From Rhizobium sp. P32RR-XVIII (GTDB lineage Bacteria > Pseudomonadota > Alphaproteobacteria > Rhizobiales > Rhizobiaceae), in NCBI RefSeq assembly GCF_012641395.1, contig NZ_JABAIH010000003.1, positions 1 to 64,000 on the forward strand: a DNA stretch of 64,000 nt, given 5' to 3'. Below, in pieces: positions 33,468 to 42,747 of the stretch. Each line of letters begins with the position of its first letter. Positions within the stretch are counted from its first letter, which is position 1. The notes below the pieces were generated by a model. It was not told the DNA's origin. It ran no database searches and was given only the letters and a program-made list of their open reading frames with translations. The translations under genes and the position numbers were made by a program.

Positions 33468-34318
33468 GGCGCGAACGACCGCAGAACATCGCCGACTACT
33501 GGCCGCTCGCCTTTCCAGCCGGAATGCTGACGGTCTTTTTCGTCATCCCGTTCGGAACGATGGTTGCCGTCAGCTTCTTCCAGCGGCAGCAGGGCGGTTT
33601 CTATACGCCGGCCTTCGTCTTCGACAACTACGCCCGCTTCATCAGCCTGTTTTTCGGCAAGGTGCTGGGCTTTTCGTTGTTTCTCGCAATCGCCGTCGCG
33701 ATCTGCTGCGTCGTGCTTGGCATTCCGTTCACCTATTTGCTGACGCGCATGGGGCGCAAGGCTCAGGTGATCTGGCTGGTAGCGCTGCTATCGATCCTTT
33801 CACTTTCCGAAGTCATCATCGGCTTTGCCTGGTCGACGCTGTTCTCACGAACGGCCGGCATCACCAACCTGCTGGTCATGCTTGGCGTCATGCAACAGGC
33901 TGTGCCGCTGACGCCGAGCTTCGAAGCGGTTCTGGCGGGCATGGTCTATCAGGCCCTGCCCTATACGATCCTGATCCTTTATCCCGCCCTCGTCCGACTC
34001 GATCCGACCTTGACGGAAGCGGCGCAAACGCTCGGCGCTTCCCCGGTCAAGGCGTTTTTCACGGTCGTCGTGCCGGCGTTGCGCAACACGATCATCGCGA
34101 CGCTGATCATGGTCTTCATCTTCGCGCTCGGCTCATACCTGCTGCCGCAGATCCTCGGCCGCCCGTCGCATTGGACGCTGTCAGTGCTGATCACGGACCA
34201 GGCCGTCTATCAGTCGAACATGCCGTTTGCTGCGGCCATGGCCGTATTCCTGGTGCTGGTGACGCTCGCCATGGTGGGACTGACGGTCCTGGTCGGACGC
34301 AAGGGAGAAATGGCATGA
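33464..34318 (+). CDS. Polyamine-type ABC transporter permease (PotB-like)
   Basis: A 284-residue inner-membrane permease with about six hydrophobic segments. The ATPase-contact EAA loop is E-A-A-Q-T-L-G-A-S-P-V-K-A-F-F-T-V-V-V-P near residue 190. ATGA overlaps at both ends show translational coupling with the ATPase and the second permease. It forms the heterodimeric channel with the next gene product. The N-terminal MRRERPQNIADYWPLAFPAG is cytoplasmic before the first helix. Confidence 0.93.
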   Translation: MRRERPQNIADYWPLAFPAGMLTVFFVIPFGTMVAVSFFQRQQGGFYTPAFVFDNYARFISLFFGKVLGFSLFLAIAVAICCVVLGIPFTYLLTRMGRKAQVIWLVALLSILSLSEVIIGFAWSTLFSRTAGITNLLVMLGVMQQAVPLTPSFEAVLAGMVYQALPYTILILYPALVRLDPTLTEAAQTLGASPVKAFFTVVVPALRNTIIATLIMVFIFALGSYLLPQILGRPSHWTLSVLITDQAVYQSNMPFAAAMAVFLVLVTLAMVGLTVLVGRKGEMA

Positions 34319-35112
34319 CCACCTTTCTCCGCCGTCTGTACTTCGCGCTGATTGGCCTTTTCCTGGCGGCTCCCATCATCGTCGTCGCAGGCGTGTCTAT
34401 AAACGAGAAGCAAAGTCTCAACTTCCCGCCCCGGGGCTTTTCGCTCGGCTGGTACGGCGAGATCTTTGCCAATCCCGAGTGGCGGAATGCGCTCTTTGCT
34501 TCACTGACGCTCGCCATTCTGTCAGCGGCGCTCGCTGTCCTCATCGCATTGCCGCTCGCCTGGTTTCTATGGCGAAGAATTGCGCCATGGGCGAATATCT
34601 TTCAGCTGCTGGGAATCGCGCCCTTTACGCTACCACCGGTCATTACCGCACTCGGGATGTTGACCTTCTGGGCAACCACCGGTTTTTACGGCGCACCATG
34701 GACCGCCGTGATCAGCCACGCGATCTTCTTCGTCACCTTGCCGCTGGTAACGCTATCGCTCGGCTTCACCTCGATCGATCGCTCATTCGTCGAGGCGGCA
34801 GCGACGATGGGGGCGGATGACCGGACCGTGTTCACGACGGTCGTATTGCCGCTGATCCGGCCATACCTGATTTCCGGCTATGCCTTTGCCTTCGTTCTTT
34901 CGCTGAACGAATACATCGTCGCCTACATGACGGTCGGTTTCACGATGGAGACCTTGCCGATCAAGATCTTCAACGCACTGCGCTATGGCTACACGCCGAC
35001 CATGGCGTCGGTGACGATCCTGTTCGTCGTGACTGCGGCCCTGATCTTTGGACTGATTGCCCGCTTCGGCGATCTTCCGAAGCTTCTCGGTGCGATGGCG
35101 GGAGAGAAGTAA
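34315..35112 (+). CDS. Polyamine-type ABC transporter permease (PotC-like)
   Basis: A 265-residue permease with about six membrane segments. The EAA loop is E-A-A-A-T-M-G-A-D-D-R-T-V-F-T-T-V-V-L-P in the second half. The ATG at 34315 overlaps the stop of the previous permease. It closes the operon, which ends at a clear terminator at 35168. With its partner it carries substrate delivered by the protein encoded at 31234. Confidence 0.93.
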   Translation: MTTFLRRLYFALIGLFLAAPIIVVAGVSINEKQSLNFPPRGFSLGWYGEIFANPEWRNALFASLTLAILSAALAVLIALPLAWFLWRRIAPWANIFQLLGIAPFTLPPVITALGMLTFWATTGFYGAPWTAVISHAIFFVTLPLVTLSLGFTSIDRSFVEAAATMGADDRTVFTTVVLPLIRPYLISGYAFAFVLSLNEYIVAYMTVGFTMETLPIKIFNALRYGYTPTMASVTILFVVTAALIFGLIARFGDLPKLLGAMAGEK

Positions 35113-35167
35113 CCGCGGCATATTGCCGGCTCGCGCGCGGAGCCGGCGCACCCTTAAGCCGGGGGGT

Positions 35168-35210
35168 GAAAGGCAGCGAGAGCATCATGGCTCCGCTGCC
35201 TTTCTCTTTT
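35168..35210. terminator. Bidirectional terminator between transporter operon and agaL2
   Basis: Perfect 11-bp stem GAAAGGCAGCG (35168-35178) with its complement at 35194-35204, then TCTCTTTT on the plus strand. It ends the plus-strand transporter operon. The minus-strand agaL2 gene stops inside it, and the opposite arm carries CTTTC for reverse termination. Confidence 0.8.
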
Positions 35211-36579
35211 AAGCCGCCTGCACCTTTCTGCTCGTTCTGGCCCATTCCGGCAGCCAGTCGCCATGCGCGGCGAGAAGATCGTCGACGAGTGACCAGATCT
35301 GCTCGAGATCAAGCTCGGCCGCCGTGTGCGGGTCCATCATCGCGGCATGATAGATATGCTCGCGGTTCTCAGTCATTAGCGCCTGGACGGTCAGTTCCTG
35401 GACGTTGATGTTGGTGCGGATCAGCGCCGTCAGCTGGGGCGGCAGGTCGCCGATGAACGTCGGCTGGATGCCGGACGCGTCGACAAGGCAGGGAACTTCC
35501 GCGGCACAATTATAAGGCAACGAGGTGATGCACCCGTTATTGCGGACGTTGCCGTAGATGACCGAAGGTTCGCCCGTCCAAACCGAGTTGATGATCGAGG
35601 AAGCATATTCCTTCGACTGCTTGACCTCGATCGTGTTCGCCGTGCGGTAGGTCTCCGCCTGCCCCTTCCAGCGCTCGATCTGTTCGATGCAGCGCTTTGG
35701 ATATTCGTCGAGCGGAATGCCGAACTTTTCGATCAGATCCTCACGCCCGTCCTTGATGAAGTAGGGCGTATATTCGGCAAAATGCTCGGAGCTTTCGGTG
35801 ACGAAATAGCCGAGCCGCGTCAGCATCTCGTAGCGCACCTTGTTCGGGCAGCGCGGATTCCAGCCGGGCTTCGGCGCTCGGCCCTCGCGATAGGCGCGCA
35901 CGAGGTCGGGATAGAGGTTTTTGTAAGAGCCGTCCGGCTGGCGGTGCTCGAACTTCAGATAGAAAGCCATGTGGTTGATGCCAGCCGAGCGATAACGAAT
36001 TTCCTCGTGGGGAATGTCGAGGTCCTGCGCCAATTCCATGGCGGTGCCCTGCACCGAGTGGCATAGCCCCACCTGCTTGATCGCCGGATACTTCTCGGCG
36101 ATCGCCCAGGTGTTGATCGCCATCGGGTTCACATATTGCAGCATGATCGCCTCCGGGCAGACGGCGAGCATGTCCTCGCAGATCTTCCAGAGATGCGGCA
36201 CTGTGCGAAGGCCACGCATGATGCCGCCGACACCGAGCGTATCGGCAATCGTCTGGCGCAGGCCGTATTTCTTCGGCACTTCGAAGTCGGTCACCGTGCA
36301 AGGCTCATAGCCGCCGATCTGGAAGGCGACGACGACGAAGTCGGCGCCCGCCAGCGCCTTGCGCTGATCGGAATAGGTCTCCGCCTTCGCCGTGGCACCA
36401 AGCGTTGTGATGAGCTTGTTGACGACGATGGCGCTTTCCTCAAGCCGCTGCGGGTTGATGTCCATCAGGGCGATGGTGGCGCCTGAGAGTGCGGGGCGCT
36501 GCAAAACGTCCCCGATGATGTTCTTCATGAAAACGGTGGAGCCAGCCCCGATGAAAGTGATCTTGGGATTTCGTGCCAT
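35209..36579 (-). CDS. agaL2: Alpha-galactosidase, GH4 family (AgaL2-like)
   Basis: A 456-residue NAD- and Mn-dependent glycoside hydrolase of family 4. The Rossmann motif is GAGSTVF at the N-terminus. Metal and catalytic stretches are QYVNPMAINTW, the cysteine of LCHSVQG and the histidine of GINHMAF. GH4 cleaves by oxidation at C3 and elimination, not by classical hydrolysis. It is the last gene of the agp-like operon, 22 bases after the ATPase gene. GGAGGTTATA precedes the ATG at 36579. The symbol follows gene order in S. meliloti; other alpha-glycosides are possible. Confidence 0.88.
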   Translation of the reverse strand: MARNPKITFIGAGSTVFMKNIIGDVLQRPALSGATIALMDINPQRLEESAIVVNKLITTLGATAKAETYSDQRKALAGADFVVVAFQIGGYEPCTVTDFEVPKKYGLRQTIADTLGVGGIMRGLRTVPHLWKICEDMLAVCPEAIMLQYVNPMAINTWAIAEKYPAIKQVGLCHSVQGTAMELAQDLDIPHEEIRYRSAGINHMAFYLKFEHRQPDGSYKNLYPDLVRAYREGRAPKPGWNPRCPNKVRYEMLTRLGYFVTESSEHFAEYTPYFIKDGREDLIEKFGIPLDEYPKRCIEQIERWKGQAETYRTANTIEVKQSKEYASSIINSVWTGEPSVIYGNVRNNGCITSLPYNCAAEVPCLVDASGIQPTFIGDLPPQLTALIRTNINVQELTVQALMTENREHIYHAAMMDPHTAAELDLEQIWSLVDDLLAAHGDWLPEWARTSRKVQAA

Positions 36580-36601
36580 TATAACCTCCGGCATTCGGCA
36601 A

Positions 36602-38269
36602 TCATGCGACCTCGAAAGCGGCTTTCACGAGCCGTTCCGTGTAGGCGGTCTTGGGATTGGATAGAACTTCGTTGACGGGTCCCTCTTCCATGATGCGGCC
36701 GTGCTGCATGACGATCACGCGATGGCAAAGGGCACGCACGACCTTGAGATCATGCGAGATGAAAAGGTAGCTAAGGCCTCGCTCGTCCTGCAGTTTGCGC
36801 AGGAGTTCGATGATCTGCGCCTGAACGGAAAGATCGAGCGCCGAGGTCGGCTCGTCGAGAAGGATGAATTCCGGCTCGAGCGCGATGGCGCGGGCAATCG
36901 CGATGCGCTGGCGCTGGCCGCCGGAGAATTCGTGCGGGAAGCGCGAGAGGATATTGTCCGGCATGCCGGCCGCAATCAGTGCCTCGCGCACCCGATCCAT
37001 GCGCTCGGTCTTGGTTGCGCCGAGTTTGTTGACGACCAGCCCCTCCTCGATGATCTGGCCGATCGTCATGCGCGGATTGAGCGAGGAGAAGGGGTCCTGA
37101 AAAACGATCTGCATGCGCGAGCGCAGCGGCCGCATCTCCCAGCGCGATTTTCCATGGATCGGCTGGCGGTCGAAATAGATCTCGCCGTTATCGGGATCGT
37201 TCAGCCGGACCAGCGCCTGGCCGAAGGTCGTCTTTCCGGAACCGGATTCGCCGACGAGACCTAGCGTTTCGTGCCGTCGAAGGGTCAGGCTCAGGCTGTC
37301 GACGGCAATGAGTTCCCTCAGTTCCGGCCTGAAGAAACTGCCATGGCGCAGCATGAAGGACACGCGCACGCCCCGGGCATCGAGAATGATCTCGGAATTC
37401 TCCGGCAGCGGATTGGCCTGGCCGCGCGGCTCGGACGCGAGCAGATGCTTCGTGTAGGGATGCTGCGGGTTGGCGAACAGGCTCTCCGTCGTATTGTGCT
37501 CGCGAATTTCGCCATGCTGCATGACATAGACGTAATCTGAGAACTGCCGGACGACGGTGAGGTCGTGCGTGATGAGGATCACCGCCATCCGCAACTCCTT
37601 CTGCAGGTTGCGGATCAGATTGAGGATCTGCGCCTGCACCGTGACGTCAAGCGCGGTTGTCGGTTCGTCGGCGATCAGCACATCCGGATCATTGGCGAGC
37701 GCCATTGCGATCATCACGCGCTGGCGCTGACCACCCGAGAGCTGATGCGGATACTGCTTCAGCCGCGCCTCCGGGTCTGGAATCTGCACGTGTCTCAGCA
37801 GTTCCAGCGCCCGGGCCTGGGCTTGCCGGCGGCCGACCCTCTTGTGCACCCGGATCGCTTCGACGATCTGGCTGCCGATCGTATAGATCGGATTGAGCGA
37901 GCTCATCGGCTCCTGGAAGATCATCGAGATCCGGTTGCCGCGCAGCTTGCGCCGGGCGCGTTCGGAGAATTTCAGGATGTTGGCGCCGTCATACTCGACG
38001 GTGGACTTCGGCGAGATGACCGCGCGCTTCGAAAGAAGCCCCATCACGGTGCGGGCGGTCACCGATTTGCCGGAGCCGGATTCGCCGACGATCGCAATCG
38101 TCTCTCCGCGGTAGAGCTGGAACGAGACATTCTTGACCGCCTCCACCACGCCGTCCTCGACCTTGAAGTTCACCGCAACATTGCGGGCGTCGATGATCGG
38201 GCTTTCCGAGCGGCCATCGTGGTCGTGCCGGATGGGCGGTGCGAACGAACTGACAAGAGCAAGAGCCAT
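36602..38269 (-). CDS. agpD: Fused ABC transporter ATP-binding protein (two ATPase domains)
   Basis: A 555-residue protein with two complete ABC ATPase domains of the oligopeptide type, like DppD and DppF joined. First domain: Walker [10 protein letters not shown], signature [15 protein letters not shown], Walker [13 protein letters not shown]. Second domain: Walker [10 protein letters not shown], signature [15 protein letters not shown], Walker [13 protein letters not shown]. It drives uptake through the permeases encoded by the next two genes upstream. AGGTGG precedes the start at 38269. The symbol agpD rests on operon order in S. meliloti. Confidence 0.92.
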   Translation of the reverse strand: MALALVSSFAPPIRHDHDGRSESPIIDARNVAVNFKVEDGVVEAVKNVSFQLYRGETIAIVGESGSGKSVTARTVMGLLSKRAVISPKSTVEYDGANILKFSERARRKLRGNRISMIFQEPMSSLNPIYTIGSQIVEAIRVHKRVGRRQAQARALELLRHVQIPDPEARLKQYPHQLSGGQRQRVMIAMALANDPDVLIADEPTTALDVTVQAQILNLIRNLQKELRMAVILITHDLTVVRQFSDYVYVMQHGEIREHNTTESLFANPQHPYTKHLLASEPRGQANPLPENSEIILDARGVRVSFMLRHGSFFRPELRELIAVDSLSLTLRRHETLGLVGESGSGKTTFGQALVRLNDPDNGEIYFDRQPIHGKSRWEMRPLRSRMQIVFQDPFSSLNPRMTIGQIIEEGLVVNKLGATKTERMDRVREALIAAGMPDNILSRFPHEFSGGQRQRIAIARAIALEPEFILLDEPTSALDLSVQAQIIELLRKLQDERGLSYLFISHDLKVVRALCHRVIVMQHGRIMEEGPVNEVLSNPKTAYTERLVKAAFEVA

Positions 38270-38279
38270 CTTCACCACC

Positions 38280-39413
38280 TCAATATGGATCGACCGCATC
38301 GCGCAGACCGTCACCCAGCGCATTGAAAGCGAAGACGGTGACCAGCACGAAGCCGACGGGAGCGAGTATCCAGGGATACGTGCCAATGACGGAGTAATTC
38401 GCCGTATCCTGTAGCATCAGACCCCACGAGATCAGCGGCGGCTTCACGGCAAAGCCCAGGAAGCCAAGGAAGGATTCGAGCAGCACGACGCTTGGAATAT
38501 GCAGCGTCACGGCCACGATCACGTGGCTCATCACGTTCGGAAAGATGTGCTGGAAGATGATGCGCCGGTCAGAGGCGCCGACGGCCATCGCCGCACGCAC
38601 ATAATCGATGCGCGCCAGCGCCAGCGTCTTGCCGCGGACCTCGCGCGACATCTGCGCCCAGCCCAGCGCCGACATGACGATGATCACGAAGGCGAGGAAG
38701 ACATTTGTGGGTGCCGTGACCGGGATAAGCGACGTCAGCGCCAGGTAGAGCGGCAATTGCGGGAAGGCGAGTACCAGTTCGACGAAGCGCTGGACCCAGA
38801 TATCGAAGGTTCCTCCGAAGTAGCCGGAGACCATGCCGACCGTCGTGCCGACGAGGGTGACGATGAAGACGACGGTCAATGCGATCATCAGCGAAATGCG
38901 CGAACCGATGATTGCGCGCGAAAGGACGTCACGGCCGAACTTGTCGGTGCCGAGAAAGTGCACCGGCTCGCCGTCTATCGAACCGAAGAAATGCCGGTTG
39001 GCGGGGATGAGGCCGAAGAGCTTGTATTCCGCGCCTTTCACGAAGAAGCCGAGATAGCGCGGATTGTCATAGTCGGGGCCGACGATCGGCTGGAAGGTGA
39101 TCGGATCGAGTTCCTCGGAATCGGCGAGCGCATAGACACGTGGCCGGAAGACGAAATTGCCGTCCTTGTCGTGGAAGCTCATGACCTGCGGCGGCGCAAA
39201 ACCGACATCGGTCGCCTTTGGGTCCATCGGCGCAAAGAAGTCGGCGAAGATCGCCATGACGATCAGAAGCACGACAAGCACCAGACCCATCATGCCGGTC
39301 CATGACCGCCTCAGACGGCGCCAGACGAGCGCGATGTAGCTTTCGTTGCCATGCGACGGCTTCTTGACGGTTGTTTCGTGCGGCGATGACGGAGAGGAGT
39401 CGAAGGCGAACAT
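38280..39413 (-). CDS. agpC: ABC transporter permease, DppC type
   Basis: A 377-residue inner-membrane permease of the peptide/opine class. A cytoplasmic N-terminus of about 40 residues is followed by one helix (L-V-L-V-V-L-L-I-V-M-A-I-F-A-D-F-F-A-P), a periplasmic insert of about 120 residues, and five more helices. The EAA-type loop is R-A-A-M-A-V-G-A-S-D-R-R-I-I-F-Q-H-I-F-P-N. The start at 39413 overlaps the end of the agpB-like gene (TGAGATG), after GGAGGAGCC. The large insert is typical of sugar-transporting members. Confidence 0.92.
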   Translation of the reverse strand: MFAFDSSPSSPHETTVKKPSHGNESYIALVWRRLRRSWTGMMGLVLVVLLIVMAIFADFFAPMDPKATDVGFAPPQVMSFHDKDGNFVFRPRVYALADSEELDPITFQPIVGPDYDNPRYLGFFVKGAEYKLFGLIPANRHFFGSIDGEPVHFLGTDKFGRDVLSRAIIGSRISLMIALTVVFIVTLVGTTVGMVSGYFGGTFDIWVQRFVELVLAFPQLPLYLALTSLIPVTAPTNVFLAFVIIVMSALGWAQMSREVRGKTLALARIDYVRAAMAVGASDRRIIFQHIFPNVMSHVIVAVTLHIPSVVLLESFLGFLGFAVKPPLISWGLMLQDTANYSVIGTYPWILAPVGFVLVTVFAFNALGDGLRDAVDPY

Positions 39414-39414
39414 C

Positions 39415-40422
39415 TCAGGCTCCTCCATACTGGCGGACGCGCGGATCAAGCAGGGCAAGCAGCATGTCGGCGATAATGTTGCCGACGATCAGAGTTGCCG
39501 AGAGAACCATCATGAAGGTCGCGGTGACGTAGACGTCGCCGACGGCCATGGAGCCGACGATGGCGGGGCCGACGGTTGGGAGCGCGAAAATGATCGCCGT
39601 CTCGATCTCGCCGGTCAGCATGTAGGGCAGAACGACACCCTGATACATGACCAGCGGATGCAGGGCATTCGGCACGGCGTGGCGCATGACCACTGCGCCA
39701 CCGGTCAGGCCCTTGGCTTTGGCGGTCTCGACATATTGCGCGTTCAGCGTGTCGAGCAGATTGCCGCGCATGACACGCATATTGTAGGCGAGCCCGCCGA
39801 AGGTGGCGATCGCCACGACCGGCCAGACATGGCTGACGAGGTCAACGAACTTCGCCCAGGACCACGGAGCGCCGCCATATTGCGGCGAGAAGAAGCTGCC
39901 GATCTCCGAGATGTTGAACTGGAATACCAGCAGATAGACGATGATCAGCGCCATCAGAAAGCGCGGCACCGTCATACCGAGGAAGGAAATGCCGGAGAGC
40001 AGGCTGTCGATCCAGCTGTACTGTCTTGTGGCCGCCCAGATGCCGAAGCCGATGCCGAGCACCGAGGCGAAGAGGTGGCAGACAAGGGCGAGAAGCAAGG
40101 TCCGTGGCAGCCGTTCGCCAACGACATCGGCCACCGGCTTGTTGTAGTAGAGGCTGTAGCCGAAGTCGCCGCGCGTGACGATGCCGGTGATCCAGTTCAC
40201 ATACTGGACGACCATCGGCTTATCGAGCCCGTGCTCGACGCGATAGGCCTGCGCCTGCGCCTCGGCCTGCGCATAGGATGCACCGCCCTGATTGATCAGC
40301 TGCGAGCGGATATAGTCGCCATAGTCGCCGGGTGGCGCCTGGATGATTGCGAATGTCACCACGCTCAGGATGAGAAGCACGGGTATCGCAGACATTATGC
40401 GCACGAGCAGGAATCGGAACAT
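39415..40422 (-). CDS. agpB: ABC transporter permease, DppB type
   Basis: A 335-residue permease with the DppB layout: first helix near residues 7-29 (I-M-S-A-I-P-V-L-L-I-L-S-V-V-T-F-A-I-I), a periplasmic loop, then five helices and the EAA loop E-T-A-K-A-K-G-L-T-G-G-A-V-V-M-R-H-A-V-P-N-A. It couples by overlapping start/stop to the following permease. AAGGAGAAG lies 12 bases before the ATG at 40422. A GC-rich hairpin separates it from the binding-protein gene. Confidence 0.92.
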   Translation of the reverse strand: MFRFLLVRIMSAIPVLLILSVVTFAIIQAPPGDYGDYIRSQLINQGGASYAQAEAQAQAYRVEHGLDKPMVVQYVNWITGIVTRGDFGYSLYYNKPVADVVGERLPRTLLLALVCHLFASVLGIGFGIWAATRQYSWIDSLLSGISFLGMTVPRFLMALIIVYLLVFQFNISEIGSFFSPQYGGAPWSWAKFVDLVSHVWPVVAIATFGGLAYNMRVMRGNLLDTLNAQYVETAKAKGLTGGAVVMRHAVPNALHPLVMYQGVVLPYMLTGEIETAIIFALPTVGPAIVGSMAVGDVYVTATFMMVLSATLIVGNIIADMLLALLDPRVRQYGGA

Positions 40423-40487
40423 CGGACGGTTCGCTTCTCCTTGCCGCCAGTCGCTCTTCGTCAGCGCGGCCGGCTTGTTGGTTATGC

Positions 40488-40511
40488 CCGGCCGCGCGCA
40501 CGCGCGGCCGG
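40488..40511 (-). repeat. GC-rich stem-loop between agpA-like and agpB-like genes
   Basis: CCGGCCGCGCG at 40488-40498 and its complement CGCGCGGCCGG at 40501-40511. In the 115-base gap after the binding-protein gene this hairpin could slow decay or partly stop transcription, giving more binding protein than permease. No T-run follows. Confidence 0.5.
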
Positions 40512-40537
40512 AAGCCCATTTCATCCGGGAGGGAGCT

Positions 40538-42622
40538 CTAGTTTAGCGGACCCTTCTCGCCCGGCTTGCCGGGGAGCTGTTCAGGGAAGAGTTCATATTT
40601 CTGCTGCTTGTCGGCAGCCACCCACAGGCGCTCGCGGACGACGGAGTCTTCTGCCCAGTTGAACATGAAGATCGGCGTACCTTCGGGAATGTTCGAGAAG
40701 CGCTTGTTGATGATCAGCGCGCCCGGGTATTCCGTCAGGCCGACGGTGTAGACATGCTCCGTCGAGATCTTCTGGAACTGCTTCATCAGGTTGACGCGTT
40801 CGTCATTGTCCTGCGTGGCGGTGAACTTGTTGATGATGTCCACCAGCTCCTTCTCGTAGGGCATCATGTCGACCTCACCATTTTCCGGGGCGCGATGGTT
40901 CCAGCTCGTCCGCGGACCGACAGGGGCTAGCTGCTCGGTGTTCTGCACGACCGAGGAGAGCTCGGTGTCGTTGCGCCGCAGCAGCCAGTCGAACCGGCCG
41001 GAATAGTTGGCGGCATCGCGCTGGTTGCCGTTCAGCCCGTTGAGGACGACACGAAGCCCAAGCTTCTCCATCTGTCCGACAACACCTTCGGCCAGGCTCT
41101 TGTCGGTCGTATAGTCGTTGTTGACGAGCATGACGATCTCGACATTCTTGCCGCCCGCGGTTCCGGCCGGGAAGTTCACGAAGCCGTCGCCGTCCGTATC
41201 CTTAAGGCCCGCCTTGGCGAGTTCGGCCTTCGCACCTTTAAGATCGAAGGGGTAGTAGACGGTGGATTTGCGGTCGTAGAAGCTCGTCCCCGAGGAAATG
41301 CCGCCGGGATAGATCGCCGTGAACGGCCCCTTGACCAGCGAGTCGCCGATCGCCTTGCGGTCGACTGCCATGGTGACAGCCTTGCGGAAGTCCTCATTAC
41401 GATTGAGCTCGCGGAGCGCTTGGCCCCGCTCGTCGGGATTGCCCCAGCCATTGGCCGAGAAGTTCATGCGCAGGTTATAGCCGATGAGCCTCGGGCCGAA
41501 GGCGAGACGGGCCGGAGCGGTCTTTTCCGCCGCGCGTCTCAGCGATGCCACGAAGTTTTCCGGCTGCTCGAGGTTCGAGAAGTCCCCGGAGCCGGCAACG
41601 GCCTGAACGTCACGGTCGGCCCAGGTCGAGAGCTTGTACTGCAGCTCGTTGAGATAGGGCAGCTGGTTGCCCTTCTCGTCGACCTTCCAGTAATAGGGAT
41701 TGCGGCGCATGACGATGATGTCGTCCGGCCGGTATTCGACCGGCACCCAGGCACCCATCACCGGAATGTTCATATATTCCGGCGGGAAGGCGTTCTTGAA
41801 CTGCTCGTAGGTGTTCTTCGAATATTTCGGATGCTGCGGCTTCAGGATATGCGAGGGACCGGGGCAGAAGGTTCCGTAAGCCATCGCGTACAGATACTGC
41901 TTCGGAAAGGCCTCCTTGAATGTCCATTCCACGGTATAGTCGTCGATCTTCTTCAGCGTCGTGCCTGCGCCGAAGGTTTCCGGCGTCGCGCCGTTCAGCG
42001 GCGAAACGTTCGGATCGAGAACTTCGTCCTCCCAGTAGAACATGAGGTCGTCGGCGCCGAACGGGGCGCCGTCCGACCATTTCGCACCTTCGATCAGGTG
42101 CATCGTCAATTTATGACCGTCCTTCGACCATTCCCAGCTCCTGGCGAGGTTCGGAAGCGGTTCGGTATCCTTGGCTTCGACCTGGAAGAGCGGACCGGTG
42201 CGCGTCAGGCATTCCGACAGGCCGATATCGATGCCGCCCCAGCCCTGTGTCTGGCCCGCACCATAGTTCCAGCCTTCCGGCCGCCCGCCGATGACGTGCC
42301 GCATCGTATCGCCGTAGACGCCGGCGCCATCAGGCATGTTGCCGGTCTTATAGACTAGCGGCTCCCTAGGAAGGCGGTCCTTGACGGGCGGCAGCTTGCC
42401 GGTCTCGACGAACTTCTTCGTGACCCAATCCGGCTCGTGATATTCCGGCAGCGCCTTGAATTCCAGAATGGAATCGCGCGCCACATATTTGATCTTCCCT
42501 TCGGCCGGGAATGGTGCTGGTTCCGGTGCGACGGCCGGTTCGGCAGCATATGCATGCAAGGCCGCGACCGAGACGCTCAGCGAAAGCACGGTCAGAATGC
42601 CAAGATTGCGAAAATTCCTCAT
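40538..42622 (-). CDS. agpA: Alpha-galactoside-type ABC transporter substrate-binding protein
   Basis: A 694-residue family-5 (oligopeptide/opine-type) periplasmic binding protein. Residues 1-26 are a Sec signal (MRNFRNLGILTVLSLSVSVA, then A-L-H-A-Y-A-A-E). The long length, beyond the usual 500-550 of DppA, is typical of sugar-binding members such as S. meliloti AgpA. It begins D-S-I-L-E-F-K-A-L-P-E-Y-H-E-P-D-W. It is the second gene of the minus-strand run after agaL1. GAGGGAGAGACG precedes the ATG at 42622. Confidence 0.9.
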   Translation of the reverse strand: MRNFRNLGILTVLSLSVSVAALHAYAAEPAVAPEPAPFPAEGKIKYVARDSILEFKALPEYHEPDWVTKKFVETGKLPPVKDRLPREPLVYKTGNMPDGAGVYGDTMRHVIGGRPEGWNYGAGQTQGWGGIDIGLSECLTRTGPLFQVEAKDTEPLPNLARSWEWSKDGHKLTMHLIEGAKWSDGAPFGADDLMFYWEDEVLDPNVSPLNGATPETFGAGTTLKKIDDYTVEWTFKEAFPKQYLYAMAYGTFCPGPSHILKPQHPKYSKNTYEQFKNAFPPEYMNIPVMGAWVPVEYRPDDIIVMRRNPYYWKVDEKGNQLPYLNELQYKLSTWADRDVQAVAGSGDFSNLEQPENFVASLRRAAEKTAPARLAFGPRLIGYNLRMNFSANGWGNPDERGQALRELNRNEDFRKAVTMAVDRKAIGDSLVKGPFTAIYPGGISSGTSFYDRKSTVYYPFDLKGAKAELAKAGLKDTDGDGFVNFPAGTAGGKNVEIVMLVNNDYTTDKSLAEGVVGQMEKLGLRVVLNGLNGNQRDAANYSGRFDWLLRRNDTELSSVVQNTEQLAPVGPRTSWNHRAPENGEVDMMPYEKELVDIINKFTATQDNDERVNLMKQFQKISTEHVYTVGLTEYPGALIINKRFSNIPEGTPIFMFNWAEDSVVRERLWVAADKQQKYELFPEQLPGKPGEKGPLN

Positions 42623-42697
42623 CGTCTCTCCCTCTTGTTCGGAGCGCCCACAGGCAGCTTCCGCTTCTCCTCTAACGACGTGAAACCGGGTTTTGAC

Positions 42698-42728
42698 GCG
42701 GTGGATTTCCCTCCCGGAAACCCGCCGC
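42698..42728 (-). repeat. Imperfect stem-loop between agaL1-like and agpA-like genes
   Basis: GCGGTGGATTTCC at 42698-42710 pairs with GGAAACCCGCCGC at 42716-42728, with two imperfect pairs out of 13. It lies in the 125-base gap upstream of the binding-protein gene on the minus strand. It may process or attenuate the transcript between agaL1 and agpA. Weak support. Confidence 0.35.
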
Positions 42729-42747
42729 ACCCCATTCTACACGAAAT

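Noticed and set aside
39346..40662. Long plus-strand open frame (about 438 codons)
   Set aside because: Antisense to the permease and binding-protein genes of the agp-like operon; no family likeness.
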